A stretch of DNA of 64,000 nucleotides, taken from assembly GCF_019097845.1 (NCBI RefSeq), contig NZ_JAHRGM010000017.1, forward strand, positions 30,404 to 94,403, in the 5' to 3' direction. Both the position numbers and the translations under genes were made by a program. The DNA is from Sphingobium sp. AS12. Its GTDB lineage: Bacteria > Pseudomonadota > Alphaproteobacteria > Sphingomonadales > Sphingomonadaceae. The first letter of the stretch is position 1, and each line of letters opens with the position of its first letter. Shown piece after piece: positions 18,496 through 27,264 of the stretch. The notes beneath the pieces were generated by a model. It saw only the letters and a list, made by a program, of their open reading frames with translations. It ran no database searches and was not told the origin of the DNA.

Positions 18496-20361
18496 TCAGC
18501 CTGCCTCCAGCGCTGCGCCTGCTTCCATCCAGACTTCTTCGGCGGCTTCCAGTTTCTTTTCCACCGCGGCGCGCTTCACCATCAGTTCGCTGGTCGTCAT
18601 CTTTGCTTCCGCTCCGGTGGCGGCCTTGGGATCGAACAGCACCGCGTCGATCCGTTTGCGCTCTGCGATCAGCGCCGCCATTTCCTTTTCGGCGCGCGAA
18701 ACGGCGTTTTTGAGCGCCTTCTGCTTTTCGCGCCATTCCGCCGCCGCCTTCTTGTCGGCCTTGCGATCCACCTTGGGCGCGTCGCTGCTGCTATTGCCGT
18801 CAGCCTTGCGCAAGACGATGTCGGTATAATCCTCCAAACTGCCGTCGAACGGCTGGGCGGTGCCGCCATCGACGAGCACCAGCCGGTCAGCGACCAGTTC
18901 GATCATGTGCCGGTCATGGCTGACGATCACCACCGCGCCGTTATAATCGTTGAGCGCCTGCACCAGCGCCTCGCGACTGTCGACGTCCAGATGGTTGGTC
19001 GGTTCGTCGAGGATCAGCAGATGCGGCGCATCGCGGGTGATGAGCGCCAGCGCCAGCCGAGCCCGCTCGCCGCCCGACATGGAGCCGACCTTCTGGATCG
19101 CCCGCTCGCCCGAAAAGCCAAAGCGGCCGAGCTGTGCCCGCACCGCGCCGGGGGTTGCCCCCTTCATCACGCGGGTCATATGTTCCAGCGGCGTGTCGGT
19201 AACGTCGAGTTCCTCCACCTGATATTGGGTGAAGTAGCCGACCTGCATCTTGGACGAGCTTTGCATCTGCCCTTCCATCGGGGCGAGTTGCGCCGCGATC
19301 AGGCGGGCCAGCGTCGTCTTGCCATTGCCGTTGCGGCCTAGCAGCGCCAGCCGGTCGTCCGGGTCGATGCGCAGATTGACCCGGCGCAGGATCGGCGTGT
19401 CGCCATAGCCGACCGCCGCCATATCCATGGTGATGAGCGGCGGGCGCAATTCGGGCGGGCTGGGAAAGCTGAACGCCAGCGTCGGATCCTCGATTGCCGC
19501 GGCAATCGGCTGCATCCGCGCCAGTGCCTTGGCACGCGACTGCGCCTGCTTGGCGGTCGATGCACGGGCGGAGTTGCGCGCGACATAGTCCTGCAATTTC
19601 TCGCGCTCGGCCTGCTGCTTGACCCGTGCCGATTCAAGCTGGGCCAGGCGCTCGGCCCGCTGCCGCTCGAACGCATCATAGCCGCCGGGATAGAGGGTCA
19701 CCTTGCCGCCCTCCAGATGGAGGATATAATCGACGACATTGTTGAGCAGGTCGCGCTCATGGCTGATGACGACCACCGTGCCGCGATAGGCTTTGAGGAA
19801 ATTTTCCAGCCACATCGTCGCTTCAAGGTCGAGATGGTTCGAGGGTTCGTCGAGCAGCAGCAGGTCGGGGTTGGAGAAGAGCAGCGAGGCAAGCGCCACG
19901 CGCATCTTCCAGCCGCCCGAATAGCTGTCGAGCGGGCGACCCTGCATCTCCTCGTCAAAGCCGAGGCCCACCAATATGCGCGCGGCGCGGGCGGGCGCGG
20001 TATAGGCGTCGATGCTGGTCAGCCGCTCATAGATATGGCCCAAGCGATCGGGATCTTCGGTATGCTCTGCCTCCGCCATCAGCGCGGCGCGTTCCTTGTC
20101 CGCCTCCAGCACCGTTTCGAAAGGGGTCGCCGTGCCGCTGGGGGCTTCCTGCGCGATATAGCCCAGCCGCGTGTCGCGCGGCATGTCGCAACTCCCATCG
20201 TCAGGATCGAGCTGGCCGATCATGACCTTCATCAGCGTGGACTTGCCCGCGCCGTTGCGACCGATCAGGCCGACCCGGCTGCGCGGGGGGAGCGCCGCGC
20301 TGGCGCGGTCGAGGATGATGCGGCCACCAAGGCGCACGGTGATACCGTTAAGATTGAGCAT
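18496..20361 (-). CDS. ABC-F family ATPase
   Basis: 621 residues with two ABC cassettes and no membrane part, the ABC-F layout of translation-associated ATPases. Cassette 1 has Walker A GRNGAGKST and signature YSGGWKMRVALA; cassette 2 has GRNGNGKTT and MSGGERARLALAL; both have LDEPSNHLD or LDEPTNHLD. The linker between cassettes is charged, and a coiled-coil C-terminal tail (about 540-621, rich in Lys, Ala and Glu) resembles Uup/YheS proteins. The likely role is rescue or gating of ribosomes. kup follows upstream in the same direction, 52 bases away. Confidence 0.93.
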   Translation of the reverse strand: MLNLNGITVRLGGRIILDRASAALPPRSRVGLIGRNGAGKSTLMKVMIGQLDPDDGSCDMPRDTRLGYIAQEAPSGTATPFETVLEADKERAALMAEAEHTEDPDRLGHIYERLTSIDAYTAPARAARILVGLGFDEEMQGRPLDSYSGGWKMRVALASLLFSNPDLLLLDEPSNHLDLEATMWLENFLKAYRGTVVVISHERDLLNNVVDYILHLEGGKVTLYPGGYDAFERQRAERLAQLESARVKQQAEREKLQDYVARNSARASTAKQAQSRAKALARMQPIAAAIEDPTLAFSFPSPPELRPPLITMDMAAVGYGDTPILRRVNLRIDPDDRLALLGRNGNGKTTLARLIAAQLAPMEGQMQSSSKMQVGYFTQYQVEELDVTDTPLEHMTRVMKGATPGAVRAQLGRFGFSGERAIQKVGSMSGGERARLALALITRDAPHLLILDEPTNHLDVDSREALVQALNDYNGAVVIVSHDRHMIELVADRLVLVDGGTAQPFDGSLEDYTDIVLRKADGNSSSDAPKVDRKADKKAAAEWREKQKALKNAVSRAEKEMAALIAERKRIDAVLFDPKAATGAEAKMTTSELMVKRAAVEKKLEAAEEVWMEAGAALEAG

Positions 20362-20413
20362 GGGCGCGCTTTAGCAGGAAGCCGCGCGCAGGGAAGGGGG
20401 TTGCGCCCCTATC

Positions 20414-22333
20414 TCAAATCTCCACCTGCGATCCCAATTCGACGATGCGGTTGGTGGGCAGCTTGAAGAAATCCATCGGGCTTTCCGCGTTGCGGATCAT
20501 CCAGGCGAACAGCTTTTCCCGCCAGATCGCCATGCCCGGCCGTTGCGACGCGATCAGCGTCTGGCGGCTGAGGAAATAGCTGCTGTCCGCCACCCTGATC
20601 GGCCCGCCACAGTCGCCGACCGCCTTGAGCGAGGCAGGAATATCCACCTCCTCCATGAAACCATGGCGCAGGATCAGGCGGTAAAAGCCATCGCCGTGAT
20701 CCGTCACCTGCACCCGGCCATCGAGCGGCAGATGCGGCACGCCAAGCGTCCGCACGGTCAGGATGATGTTGCGTTCATGCAGGATACGATTGTGCTTCAC
20801 ATTGTGGAGCAAGGCCGGCGGGACGCCGTCGGGCGTGGACGACAGGAAGATCGCGGTGCCCGGCACCCGCGGCAGCGACGCGCGCGTCGATCTGATAAAC
20901 AGCTCCAGCTCCATCGCCCCGTCGCGTAGCCGTTCCCGCATGATCCGGCGCCCGGTCGCCCAGGTCGTCAGGATCAGGAAAGCGATTGCCGCAACCAGCA
21001 GCGGGAACCAGCCGCCATCGGGGATCTTGGTCGCATTGGACGCGAAATAGAGACCATCAATGACCAGGAACAGGCCGGTGAGGCCGCCCGCGAGCAAGGG
21101 ATGCCAACGCCATACGGCGAAGGTCAGCACCCCCATCATGGCGGTGGTGATGACCATCGTGCCGGTCACCGCGATACCATAGGCGGCGGCCAGATCGGTC
21201 GAGCTGCCAAAGCCCAGCACCAGCAGGATGACCAGGATCAGCAACACGCGGTTGACCAGCGGCAGGTAGATTTGCCCCGCCGCGCTGGCGCTGGTGTGCA
21301 GGATGCGCAGGCGCGGCAGGAAGCCCAACTGCACCGCCTGTTGCGTCACTGAAAATGCCCCGGATATCACAGCCTGGCTGGCAATGATCGTCGCCAGCGT
21401 GGCCAGGATCACCAGCGGCAGCCGCGCCCAGTCCGGCGCCATCAGGAAGAAGGGGTTGGCCGCCGTCGCGGGATCGTCCAGCATCAGCGCGCCCTGCCCC
21501 ATATAGTTGAGCAGCAGGCACGGGAGGGCAGCATAGAGCCAGGCGAGGCTGATCGCCTTGCGCCCGAAATGGCCCATATCGGCATAGAGCGCTTCGGCCC
21601 CGGTCACCGCCAGCACCACCGATCCGAGCGCCAGAAAGGCCAGCTTCGGATCGAGCGCGAAAAAATGCACGGCGTAGAGCGGATTGACGATCCCGATAAT
21701 TTCCGGGTGCCGCCACAAATTGGTGATGCCCAGCACCGCCAGTACAACAAAATAGATGACCATCACCGGCCCGAACAGCGCGCCGACTTTCGCCGTGCCA
21801 TGGCGCTGGATGAGGAACAGGCCGATCAGGATCAGGATGGCGATGGGCAGCACCAGCGGTGTCAGGCTGGCCTGCACCACGGTCAACCCTTCCACTGCCG
21901 ACAGCACTGAAATGGCGGGGGTGATGATCGCGTCGCCATAGAAAAGCGCGGTCGCCAGCACGCCCAACATCGCGATCGCCGGGGTCCAGCGCGTCTCTCC
22001 CATGCGCCGCCCGATCAGCGCCAGCAGCGCCATGCTGCCACCCTCGCCATGATTGTCGGCACGCATGACGATGAACACATATTTGACCGTGACGACCAGC
22101 ATCATGGTCCAGAAGATCAGCGACAGGACGCCATAAATATGCAGCGGATCGACAGCGAGCGGATGATGGCCGACGAAACTTTCCTTGAGCGCATAGAGCG
22201 GCGATGTGCCGATATCGCCGAACACCACGCCCAGCGCCCCCAGCGCCAGCGTGGGCAGGCCAGCCTGCGGTCCGCTATGCTCGGCCGATGCCGCCTCGGC
22301 CAATATCCCGTCCGCTTGCGATTGCATCGCCAT
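20414..22333 (-). CDS. kup: Kup-type potassium transporter
   Basis: 639 residues, usual for the HAK/KUP/KT family of K+/H+ symporters in the inner membrane. The family start [23 protein letters not shown] is present in pieces near residues 28-50, then about 12 membrane helices, [18 protein letters not shown], and a cytosolic C-terminal domain (about 450-639). It probably imports potassium at low pH or under osmotic stress. Two Met codons (22333, 22327) are possible starts. The 230 bases upstream have no supported gene. Confidence 0.95.
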   Translation of the reverse strand: MAMQSQADGILAEAASAEHSGPQAGLPTLALGALGVVFGDIGTSPLYALKESFVGHHPLAVDPLHIYGVLSLIFWTMMLVVTVKYVFIVMRADNHGEGGSMALLALIGRRMGETRWTPAIAMLGVLATALFYGDAIITPAISVLSAVEGLTVVQASLTPLVLPIAILILIGLFLIQRHGTAKVGALFGPVMVIYFVVLAVLGITNLWRHPEIIGIVNPLYAVHFFALDPKLAFLALGSVVLAVTGAEALYADMGHFGRKAISLAWLYAALPCLLLNYMGQGALMLDDPATAANPFFLMAPDWARLPLVILATLATIIASQAVISGAFSVTQQAVQLGFLPRLRILHTSASAAGQIYLPLVNRVLLILVILLVLGFGSSTDLAAAYGIAVTGTMVITTAMMGVLTFAVWRWHPLLAGGLTGLFLVIDGLYFASNATKIPDGGWFPLLVAAIAFLILTTWATGRRIMRERLRDGAMELELFIRSTRASLPRVPGTAIFLSSTPDGVPPALLHNVKHNRILHERNIILTVRTLGVPHLPLDGRVQVTDHGDGFYRLILRHGFMEEVDIPASLKAVGDCGGPIRVADSSYFLSRQTLIASQRPGMAIWREKLFAWMIRNAESPMDFFKLPTNRIVELGSQVEI

Positions 22334-22563
22334 ATGTCCCTGTTCCGCCCTTCACCGCCGACATGACATGGAAATGCATTCGATCTCCATGGCAGGAACG
22401 GCGCTTTGGCATAGTATCTGCGTATGATTTTGCGACATAGCATGGCTATACGTACCAATTCCTACGCAATTTCAACGCGGCCTGCCCTTTCCCGCTCTCG
22501 TTTTGCTATGCGGTCATCGGTAAATGGGATGCCTCCTGTTCGACATTGCAGAGGCTGGTTTTC

Positions 22564-22848
22564 ATGTCCCATTGGCATCCCCATCCCGCCGCGCGGATCG
22601 GCCTGCGCCTGCTTGGTCTAGGCCTGATCGCCAGCCTTGGCCCGCAGGGGCGGCTGCTGCACCAGCTGGTCGACCGGTCGGTTGGCGTCACATTGGCGCA
22701 GTTGGCGGTCGCAGCCACCGCCTTTCTCAGCGCCAGCCTGGGTGTGACGCTGCTTTTGCTGGGACCGGATCTATGGAAGCCGGTTCGGGTCGCCCCGCGC
22801 TGGACCCGTCGTGATCCGCCGACGCGAGCGCCGGGAAAGCGTGCCTGA
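22564..22848 (+). CDS. Small putative membrane protein
   Basis: 94 residues from the ATG at 22564 (MSHWHPHPAARIG), with two predicted membrane helices (about 12-30 and 42-66) and a basic tail ending TRAPGKRA. A weak ribosome site only. I do not recognise the family. It lies between kup and the raffinose-type module, before the first LacI-type operator. Coding status rests on hydrophobic pattern and lack of competing genes. Confidence 0.45.
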   Translation: MSHWHPHPAARIGLRLLGLGLIASLGPQGRLLHQLVDRSVGVTLAQLAVAATAFLSASLGVTLLLLGPDLWKPVRVAPRWTRRDPPTRAPGKRA

Positions 22849-22870
22849 ACAACGCGGCCATTTTCTTCTT

Positions 22871-22882
22871 GCAAACGTTTGC
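22871..22882. promoter_or_regulatory. LacI-family operator upstream of the GH68 operon
   Basis: The perfect palindrome GCAAACGTTTGC with central CG is the shape of a LacI/GalR-family operator. It is the same sequence as the sites upstream of the TonB receptor at 28879-28913 and sits 165 bases before the GH68 start. Confidence 0.7.
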
Positions 22883-22978
22883 CTAATCGCTGTATGCATC
22901 CTTCACGGCCTGAAACCACCGACAGGTTTGGGTCCAAAAGAGCATTTCGGCCAGATGCCCATCTGGCTGGAATTGGGG

Positions 22979-23020
22979 AGGAAGGCGCCGGCAGGACTGC
23001 ACGCTTGAGGGCGCCTTCCT
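22979..23020 (+). other. Hairpin in the 5' leader of the GH68 gene
   Basis: AGGAAGGCGCC (22979-22989) and GGCGCCTTCCT (23010-23020) are perfect inverted repeats, ending 27 bases before the GH68 ATG, with a pyrimidine tract (TCTCGCCC) after. It could be an attenuator-like or RNA-stabilising structure. Confidence 0.5.
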
Positions 23021-23047
23021 TCTCGCCCTGAGAGGAAGCCTGAGAGA

Positions 23048-24133
23048 ATGAGCAGCTGGACCGCGGCACATGTCGCCGCCATCGCGCCCGACGCGCCGAC
23101 CGCGCCGATGATCGGCGCGCATCATGTCCGTCCTGTTGCCGACAATCTCGATATTTGGGACGCTTGGCCGGTTCAGCAGCGTGACGGGACGCCAATCGCA
23201 CTGGCGGACGGGGCGCAGCTGTGGATGGCGCTGGCCGCCCCGCATTTCTCCGACCCAGACGAACGCCATGGTCATGCGCGGATCCATCTGTTTCATTTTC
23301 TGGGCGATCGCTGGTCGCATGTCGGCGCGGCGATGCCCGATGGGTTTTCGCCTGGCAGCCGCGAATGGTCCGGTTCGGCGATATGGGATGAGGCCAGCGG
23401 CGACATAATCCTTTATTTCACCGCAGCGGGTCGCAGGGGCGAAGCCGCACCCAGTTTCGAGCAGCGGATGTTCAGCGCCTGCGCCCGTCTTACGGAGACT
23501 GATGGACTGACGGACTGGCATGATCTGCGGGAGATCGTCACGATCAACCCGGTTCATTATATGTCGACCCGCGAGGGGGGTGGCATCGGCACGATCAAGG
23601 CGTTCCGCGATCCTGCCTATTTCTGCGATCCCGCCGATGGCCGCCATTATCTGTTCTTCGCCGCGTCGCAGGCCGGATCGGCCAGCGCCTATAATGGCGT
23701 AGTCGGCCTTGCGAGCGCCGATCCGGCGACCCCCGACGACTGGACCATTGCGCCGCCACTGCTGTCGGCGGATGGCGTGAACAATGAGCTGGAACGGCCG
23801 CATATGGTTGCTTACGATGGACGCTATTACCTCTTCTGGTCGACCCAGCGCCATGTGTTCAATCCTGACGGTCCGACCGGTCCCACCGGTCTATATGCCA
23901 TGGTAGCCCCGGCGGTGAGCGGTCCCTGGCGGCCGGTCAATGGCAGCGGGCTGGTGTTCGCCAACCCTGCCGAAGCCCCGGCGCAAAGCTATAGCTGGAT
24001 GGTGCTGCCGGACCTGTCGGTCACCAGCTTCATCGACAATTGGGGGGATGGCGAGGATCGCCGCTTCGGCGGCACTTTTGCGCCCTTCCAGCGCCTCTGG
24101 CTGGACGGCGATCGCGCCGGAATTGTGGCATGA
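23048..24133 (+). CDS. GH68 fructosidase (sucrose-cleaving)
   Basis: 361 residues of glycoside hydrolase family 68 (levansucrase/beta-fructofuranosidase). The catalytic triad is visible: nucleophile Asp38 in WDAWP, transition-state stabiliser Asp188 in FRDPAYF, and acid/base Glu249 in ELERPHMV. The EWSGSA motif is also present. It is shorter than secreted levansucrases and lacks a signal peptide, so it is probably a cytosolic sucrose hydrolase rather than a levan polymerase. It starts an operon: the fructokinase overlaps its stop by ATGA. Neighbours (fructokinase, alpha-galactosidase) point to sucrose and raffinose-family sugars. Confidence 0.9.
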   Translation: MSSWTAAHVAAIAPDAPTAPMIGAHHVRPVADNLDIWDAWPVQQRDGTPIALADGAQLWMALAAPHFSDPDERHGHARIHLFHFLGDRWSHVGAAMPDGFSPGSREWSGSAIWDEASGDIILYFTAAGRRGEAAPSFEQRMFSACARLTETDGLTDWHDLREIVTINPVHYMSTREGGGIGTIKAFRDPAYFCDPADGRHYLFFAASQAGSASAYNGVVGLASADPATPDDWTIAPPLLSADGVNNELERPHMVAYDGRYYLFWSTQRHVFNPDGPTGPTGLYAMVAPAVSGPWRPVNGSGLVFANPAEAPAQSYSWMVLPDLSVTSFIDNWGDGEDRRFGGTFAPFQRLWLDGDRAGIVA

Positions 24134-25044
24134 GCGGGCCGCTGATCGCGGGCGTGGAACTGGGCGGGACCAAGATGGTCGTGCTGCGGGCGCGGGGGCG
24201 GGAGATTGTCGAGCGGGTGACGATACCGACCAGTAGCCCGGCGGAAACGCTGGGTACGGGGGTCGATCTGCTGACCCGATGGCAGGCGGAGGAGCCGTTC
24301 GCGGCGCTGGGCATAGCCTCGTTCGGCCCGTTGCGGCTGGACCGGGCTGCGCCTGATTTCGGTCATATGCTGCCGACCCCCAAACCCGGCTGGACCGGCG
24401 CGAATATTTACGGCGTGCTGAGCTCTGCCCTGCCCTGCCCCGCGGCGATTGATACCGACGTCAACGGCGCGGCGCTGGCCGAGGCGCGCTGGGGGGCGGG
24501 CGCGCAGGGGAACGCGCCATCCGATTGCCTATGCTACCTGACGATCGGCACTGGCCTGGGCGGCGGTTTTGCGCTGCACCGCAGGCCGCTGCATGGCGCG
24601 ATGCACCCGGAAATAGGACATATACTGATCCGCCGGGCGCCGGGCGACGGCTTCGCGGGTGCCTGCCCCTTCCATGGTGATTGTATCGAGGGGCTGGTGA
24701 GCGGCCCGGCGCTGGCGGCGCGCTTTGGCGTGCCGGGCGACAGAATTGCGGCGGACGATCCGCGCTGGGACGATGTGGCGCATGACATCGCCCAACTGGT
24801 CGGCACGATATTGCTGACGACGGCGGCACGGCAAGTGCTGATCGGTGGTGGCGTGGGCATGGGCCGGGCCGACCTGCTCGACCGGGTGCGGGCGAAGGTG
24901 GTCGCGCAGCTTGGCGGCTATCTGCCCTTTGTCGATGCCAGCAGCATTGCGACGATCGTTCGGACGCCGGCGCTGGGCGAGCAGGCCGGGCCGCTGGGCG
25001 CTGTGGCGCTGGCGATGGACATGATAAACCCGACAGTGACTTAG
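24130..25044 (+). CDS. ROK-family fructokinase
   Basis: 304 residues from an ATG overlapping the GH68 stop. It has the ROK layout: phosphate loop GVELGGTKMVVL (about 7-18), DTDVNGAALAEARWGAG, TIGTGLGGGF and MHPEIGHI. The zinc-binding insert GACPFHGDCIEGLVSGPAL is that of bacterial fructokinases related to B. subtilis YdhR. It would phosphorylate the fructose released by the GH68 enzyme. Mannokinase activity is a possible alternative. Confidence 0.9.
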   Translation: MSGPLIAGVELGGTKMVVLRARGREIVERVTIPTSSPAETLGTGVDLLTRWQAEEPFAALGIASFGPLRLDRAAPDFGHMLPTPKPGWTGANIYGVLSSALPCPAAIDTDVNGAALAEARWGAGAQGNAPSDCLCYLTIGTGLGGGFALHRRPLHGAMHPEIGHILIRRAPGDGFAGACPFHGDCIEGLVSGPALAARFGVPGDRIAADDPRWDDVAHDIAQLVGTILLTTAARQVLIGGGVGMGRADLLDRVRAKVVAQLGGYLPFVDASSIATIVRTPALGEQAGPLGAVALAMDMINPTVT

Positions 25045-25061
25045 ACATAGGAGAGCGAAAA

Positions 25062-27263
25062 ATGCGGCTATTGGCGACCTTTACTGCAATCGTTTGCCTG
25101 ACGTCTCCCGCTGTGTTGCTGGCCAAGGTCAGCGCGAGCGCCGACGGCAAGCTGCTGCGGCTCGACGGCGGCGATGTCACCTATGCGATGGGGGTGGATG
25201 AGAAAGGCTATCTCCAGCCGCTTTATTGGGGCGCGGCGCTGGATGCGGCGGCCCCGCTCGTGGCGAAGGTGTCCGGCGAACTGTCTGGATTCGATCCCGC
25301 AGGATCGATCACGCCGCAGGAATATGCCGGGCAAGGCGAGGGGCTGGTGAGCGAGCCGGGGGTCAAGGCAGTGTTTGCCGACGGCAATCGCGACCTGGTG
25401 CTGAAATATCGGCGCCATAGCGTGTCGGGTGAGACGCTGATCGTCGAACTGGCGGATATCAGCCGACCATTGACGGTCACGCTGCGCTATACGATCGACC
25501 CGGACACCGGCGTCATCGCGCGATCAGCCAGCGTACGCAATGGCGACGCCCAGCCGGTACGGATCGACCAGATTGCAGCGGCGACCTTCACCCTGCCGGT
25601 AGGCGACGATTATCGCCTCCATTATTTGACCGGGCGCCATGCAGCCGAATGGTCGCAGGTGGACACCCCGGTCACTCCGGCGCTCACGGTGCTGGAAAGC
25701 CGCCGCGGATCGACCGGCCATGGCAACCAGCCCTGGTTCGCGATTGGCAAGGAAGGCCAGACCAGCGAAACGGACGGACCGGTCTGGTATGGCGCGCTCG
25801 GCTGGTCCGGCTCTTTCCGCCTGTCGGTGGGCGCGGACAATCTGGGCCGGGTGCGGATCAGCGGCGGCTATAATCCCTATGATTTCAGCTGGTCCCTGAA
25901 GCCCGGCGAAACGCTGGACACGCCGGTTTTTTATGCTGGCTATGCGGCCAAGGGAATGGGCGATGCGTCGCGCCGCTTCCACGCCTTCCAGCGCACCAGC
26001 ATCATCCCCGGCGGGACCAAGGCAAAGATCCGCCCGGTGCTTTACAATAGCTGGGAAGCAACCACCTTCAACGTCACCGAGGCCGGACAGATGGCGCTGG
26101 CGGAAAAAGCGGCAAGGCTGGGGGTGGAGCGTTTCGTCGTCGATGATGGCTGGTTCGGTGCGCGCAACGACGACAAGGCGGGGCTAGGCGACTGGACCGT
26201 CAACGCCGCCAAATTCCCCAATGGCCTGAAACCCCTGATCGACAAGGTCAAATCGCTGGGGATGGATTTTGGCCTGTGGGTCGAGCCGGAAATGGTCAAT
26301 CCCGACTCCGACCTCTACCGCGCCCATCCTGACTGGGTGCTGGCCTTCCCCGGTCGCCCGCGCACGGAAGGACGCAACCAGTTACTGCTCAATCTCGCGC
26401 GGACCGACGTGCGCGACCATTTGTTGAACTGGCTCGACAGGCTGGTGCGCGACAATGACATCGCCTTCCTGAAATGGGATTATAACCGCAACTGGACGGA
26501 GGCGGGCTGGCCGCAAATGCCGGTGGAGGACCAGCAGCGGGTGCAGGTGGCTTATGTCCGCAACCTCTATCACATATTATCGGAACTGCGGCGGCGGCAT
26601 CCGGGGCTGGAGATTGAGGGCTGTTCGGGCGGTGGCGGGCGCATCGACCTGGGGATCATGGCGCTGACCGACCAGAGCTGGACGTCGGACAATACCGACC
26701 CGTTCGACCGGCTAACGATACAGGATGGCTTCACGCAAGCCTATGCGCCGTCGATCATGATGGCGTGGGTGACTGACAGCCCCAACTGGGCCAATGGGCG
26801 GCAGACTAGCCTGGACTATCGCTTCTTGTCGGCGATGCAGGGCAGTCTGGGGCTGGGTGCCAATCTGGACCATTGGCAGCAGGGCGACTTCGCCACTGCG
26901 ACCAGATGGATCGCGGCCTATAAGGAGATCCGCGCGACGGTGCAGCGTGGCGACCTCTACCGCATCGCCCCGCCCCGCGCCGGGGCGGCAACATCCGCGA
27001 CCGCCTATGTCTCGCCCGACCGCAAACAGGCGGTACTATTCCAGATGCTGCACAGTTCGATGTTCCGCAGTAATGTGGAAGCGTTACGGATGCAGGGGCT
27101 GGACCCGGCGCGGCCTTACGCCGTGCGGATGCTGGGCGGCGCGGCGCTGCCCGATGGCGTGCCGGGACAAGCCAGTGGCTCATACTGGATGGAACAGGGC
27201 GTGCGGATGAAGCTGAAGGGCGATTTTCAGGGCGCGGCGCTGGTGTTCGACGTGATGCCGTAA
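25062..27263 (+). CDS. GH36 alpha-galactosidase, exported
   Basis: 733 residues with a signal peptide (MRLLATFTAIVCLTSPAVLL, cut near 21). It has the GH36 layout: beta-sandwich N-terminal domain, TIM barrel with VLYNSWEATTFNVTE, DDGWFGARNDD and GLWVEPEMVNPDSDLY. The nucleophile is Asp473 in FLKWDYNR and the acid/base Asp543 in SDNTDPFDR. It removes alpha-1,6-galactose from raffinose-family sugars or melibiose, in the periplasm. It follows the fructokinase by 17 bases, and its stop is one base from the end of the convergent oxygenase gene. Confidence 0.94.
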   Translation: MRLLATFTAIVCLTSPAVLLAKVSASADGKLLRLDGGDVTYAMGVDEKGYLQPLYWGAALDAAAPLVAKVSGELSGFDPAGSITPQEYAGQGEGLVSEPGVKAVFADGNRDLVLKYRRHSVSGETLIVELADISRPLTVTLRYTIDPDTGVIARSASVRNGDAQPVRIDQIAAATFTLPVGDDYRLHYLTGRHAAEWSQVDTPVTPALTVLESRRGSTGHGNQPWFAIGKEGQTSETDGPVWYGALGWSGSFRLSVGADNLGRVRISGGYNPYDFSWSLKPGETLDTPVFYAGYAAKGMGDASRRFHAFQRTSIIPGGTKAKIRPVLYNSWEATTFNVTEAGQMALAEKAARLGVERFVVDDGWFGARNDDKAGLGDWTVNAAKFPNGLKPLIDKVKSLGMDFGLWVEPEMVNPDSDLYRAHPDWVLAFPGRPRTEGRNQLLLNLARTDVRDHLLNWLDRLVRDNDIAFLKWDYNRNWTEAGWPQMPVEDQQRVQVAYVRNLYHILSELRRRHPGLEIEGCSGGGGRIDLGIMALTDQSWTSDNTDPFDRLTIQDGFTQAYAPSIMMAWVTDSPNWANGRQTSLDYRFLSAMQGSLGLGANLDHWQQGDFATATRWIAAYKEIRATVQRGDLYRIAPPRAGAATSATAYVSPDRKQAVLFQMLHSSMFRSNVEALRMQGLDPARPYAVRMLGGAALPDGVPGQASGSYWMEQGVRMKLKGDFQGAALVFDVMP

Positions 27264-27264
27264 A

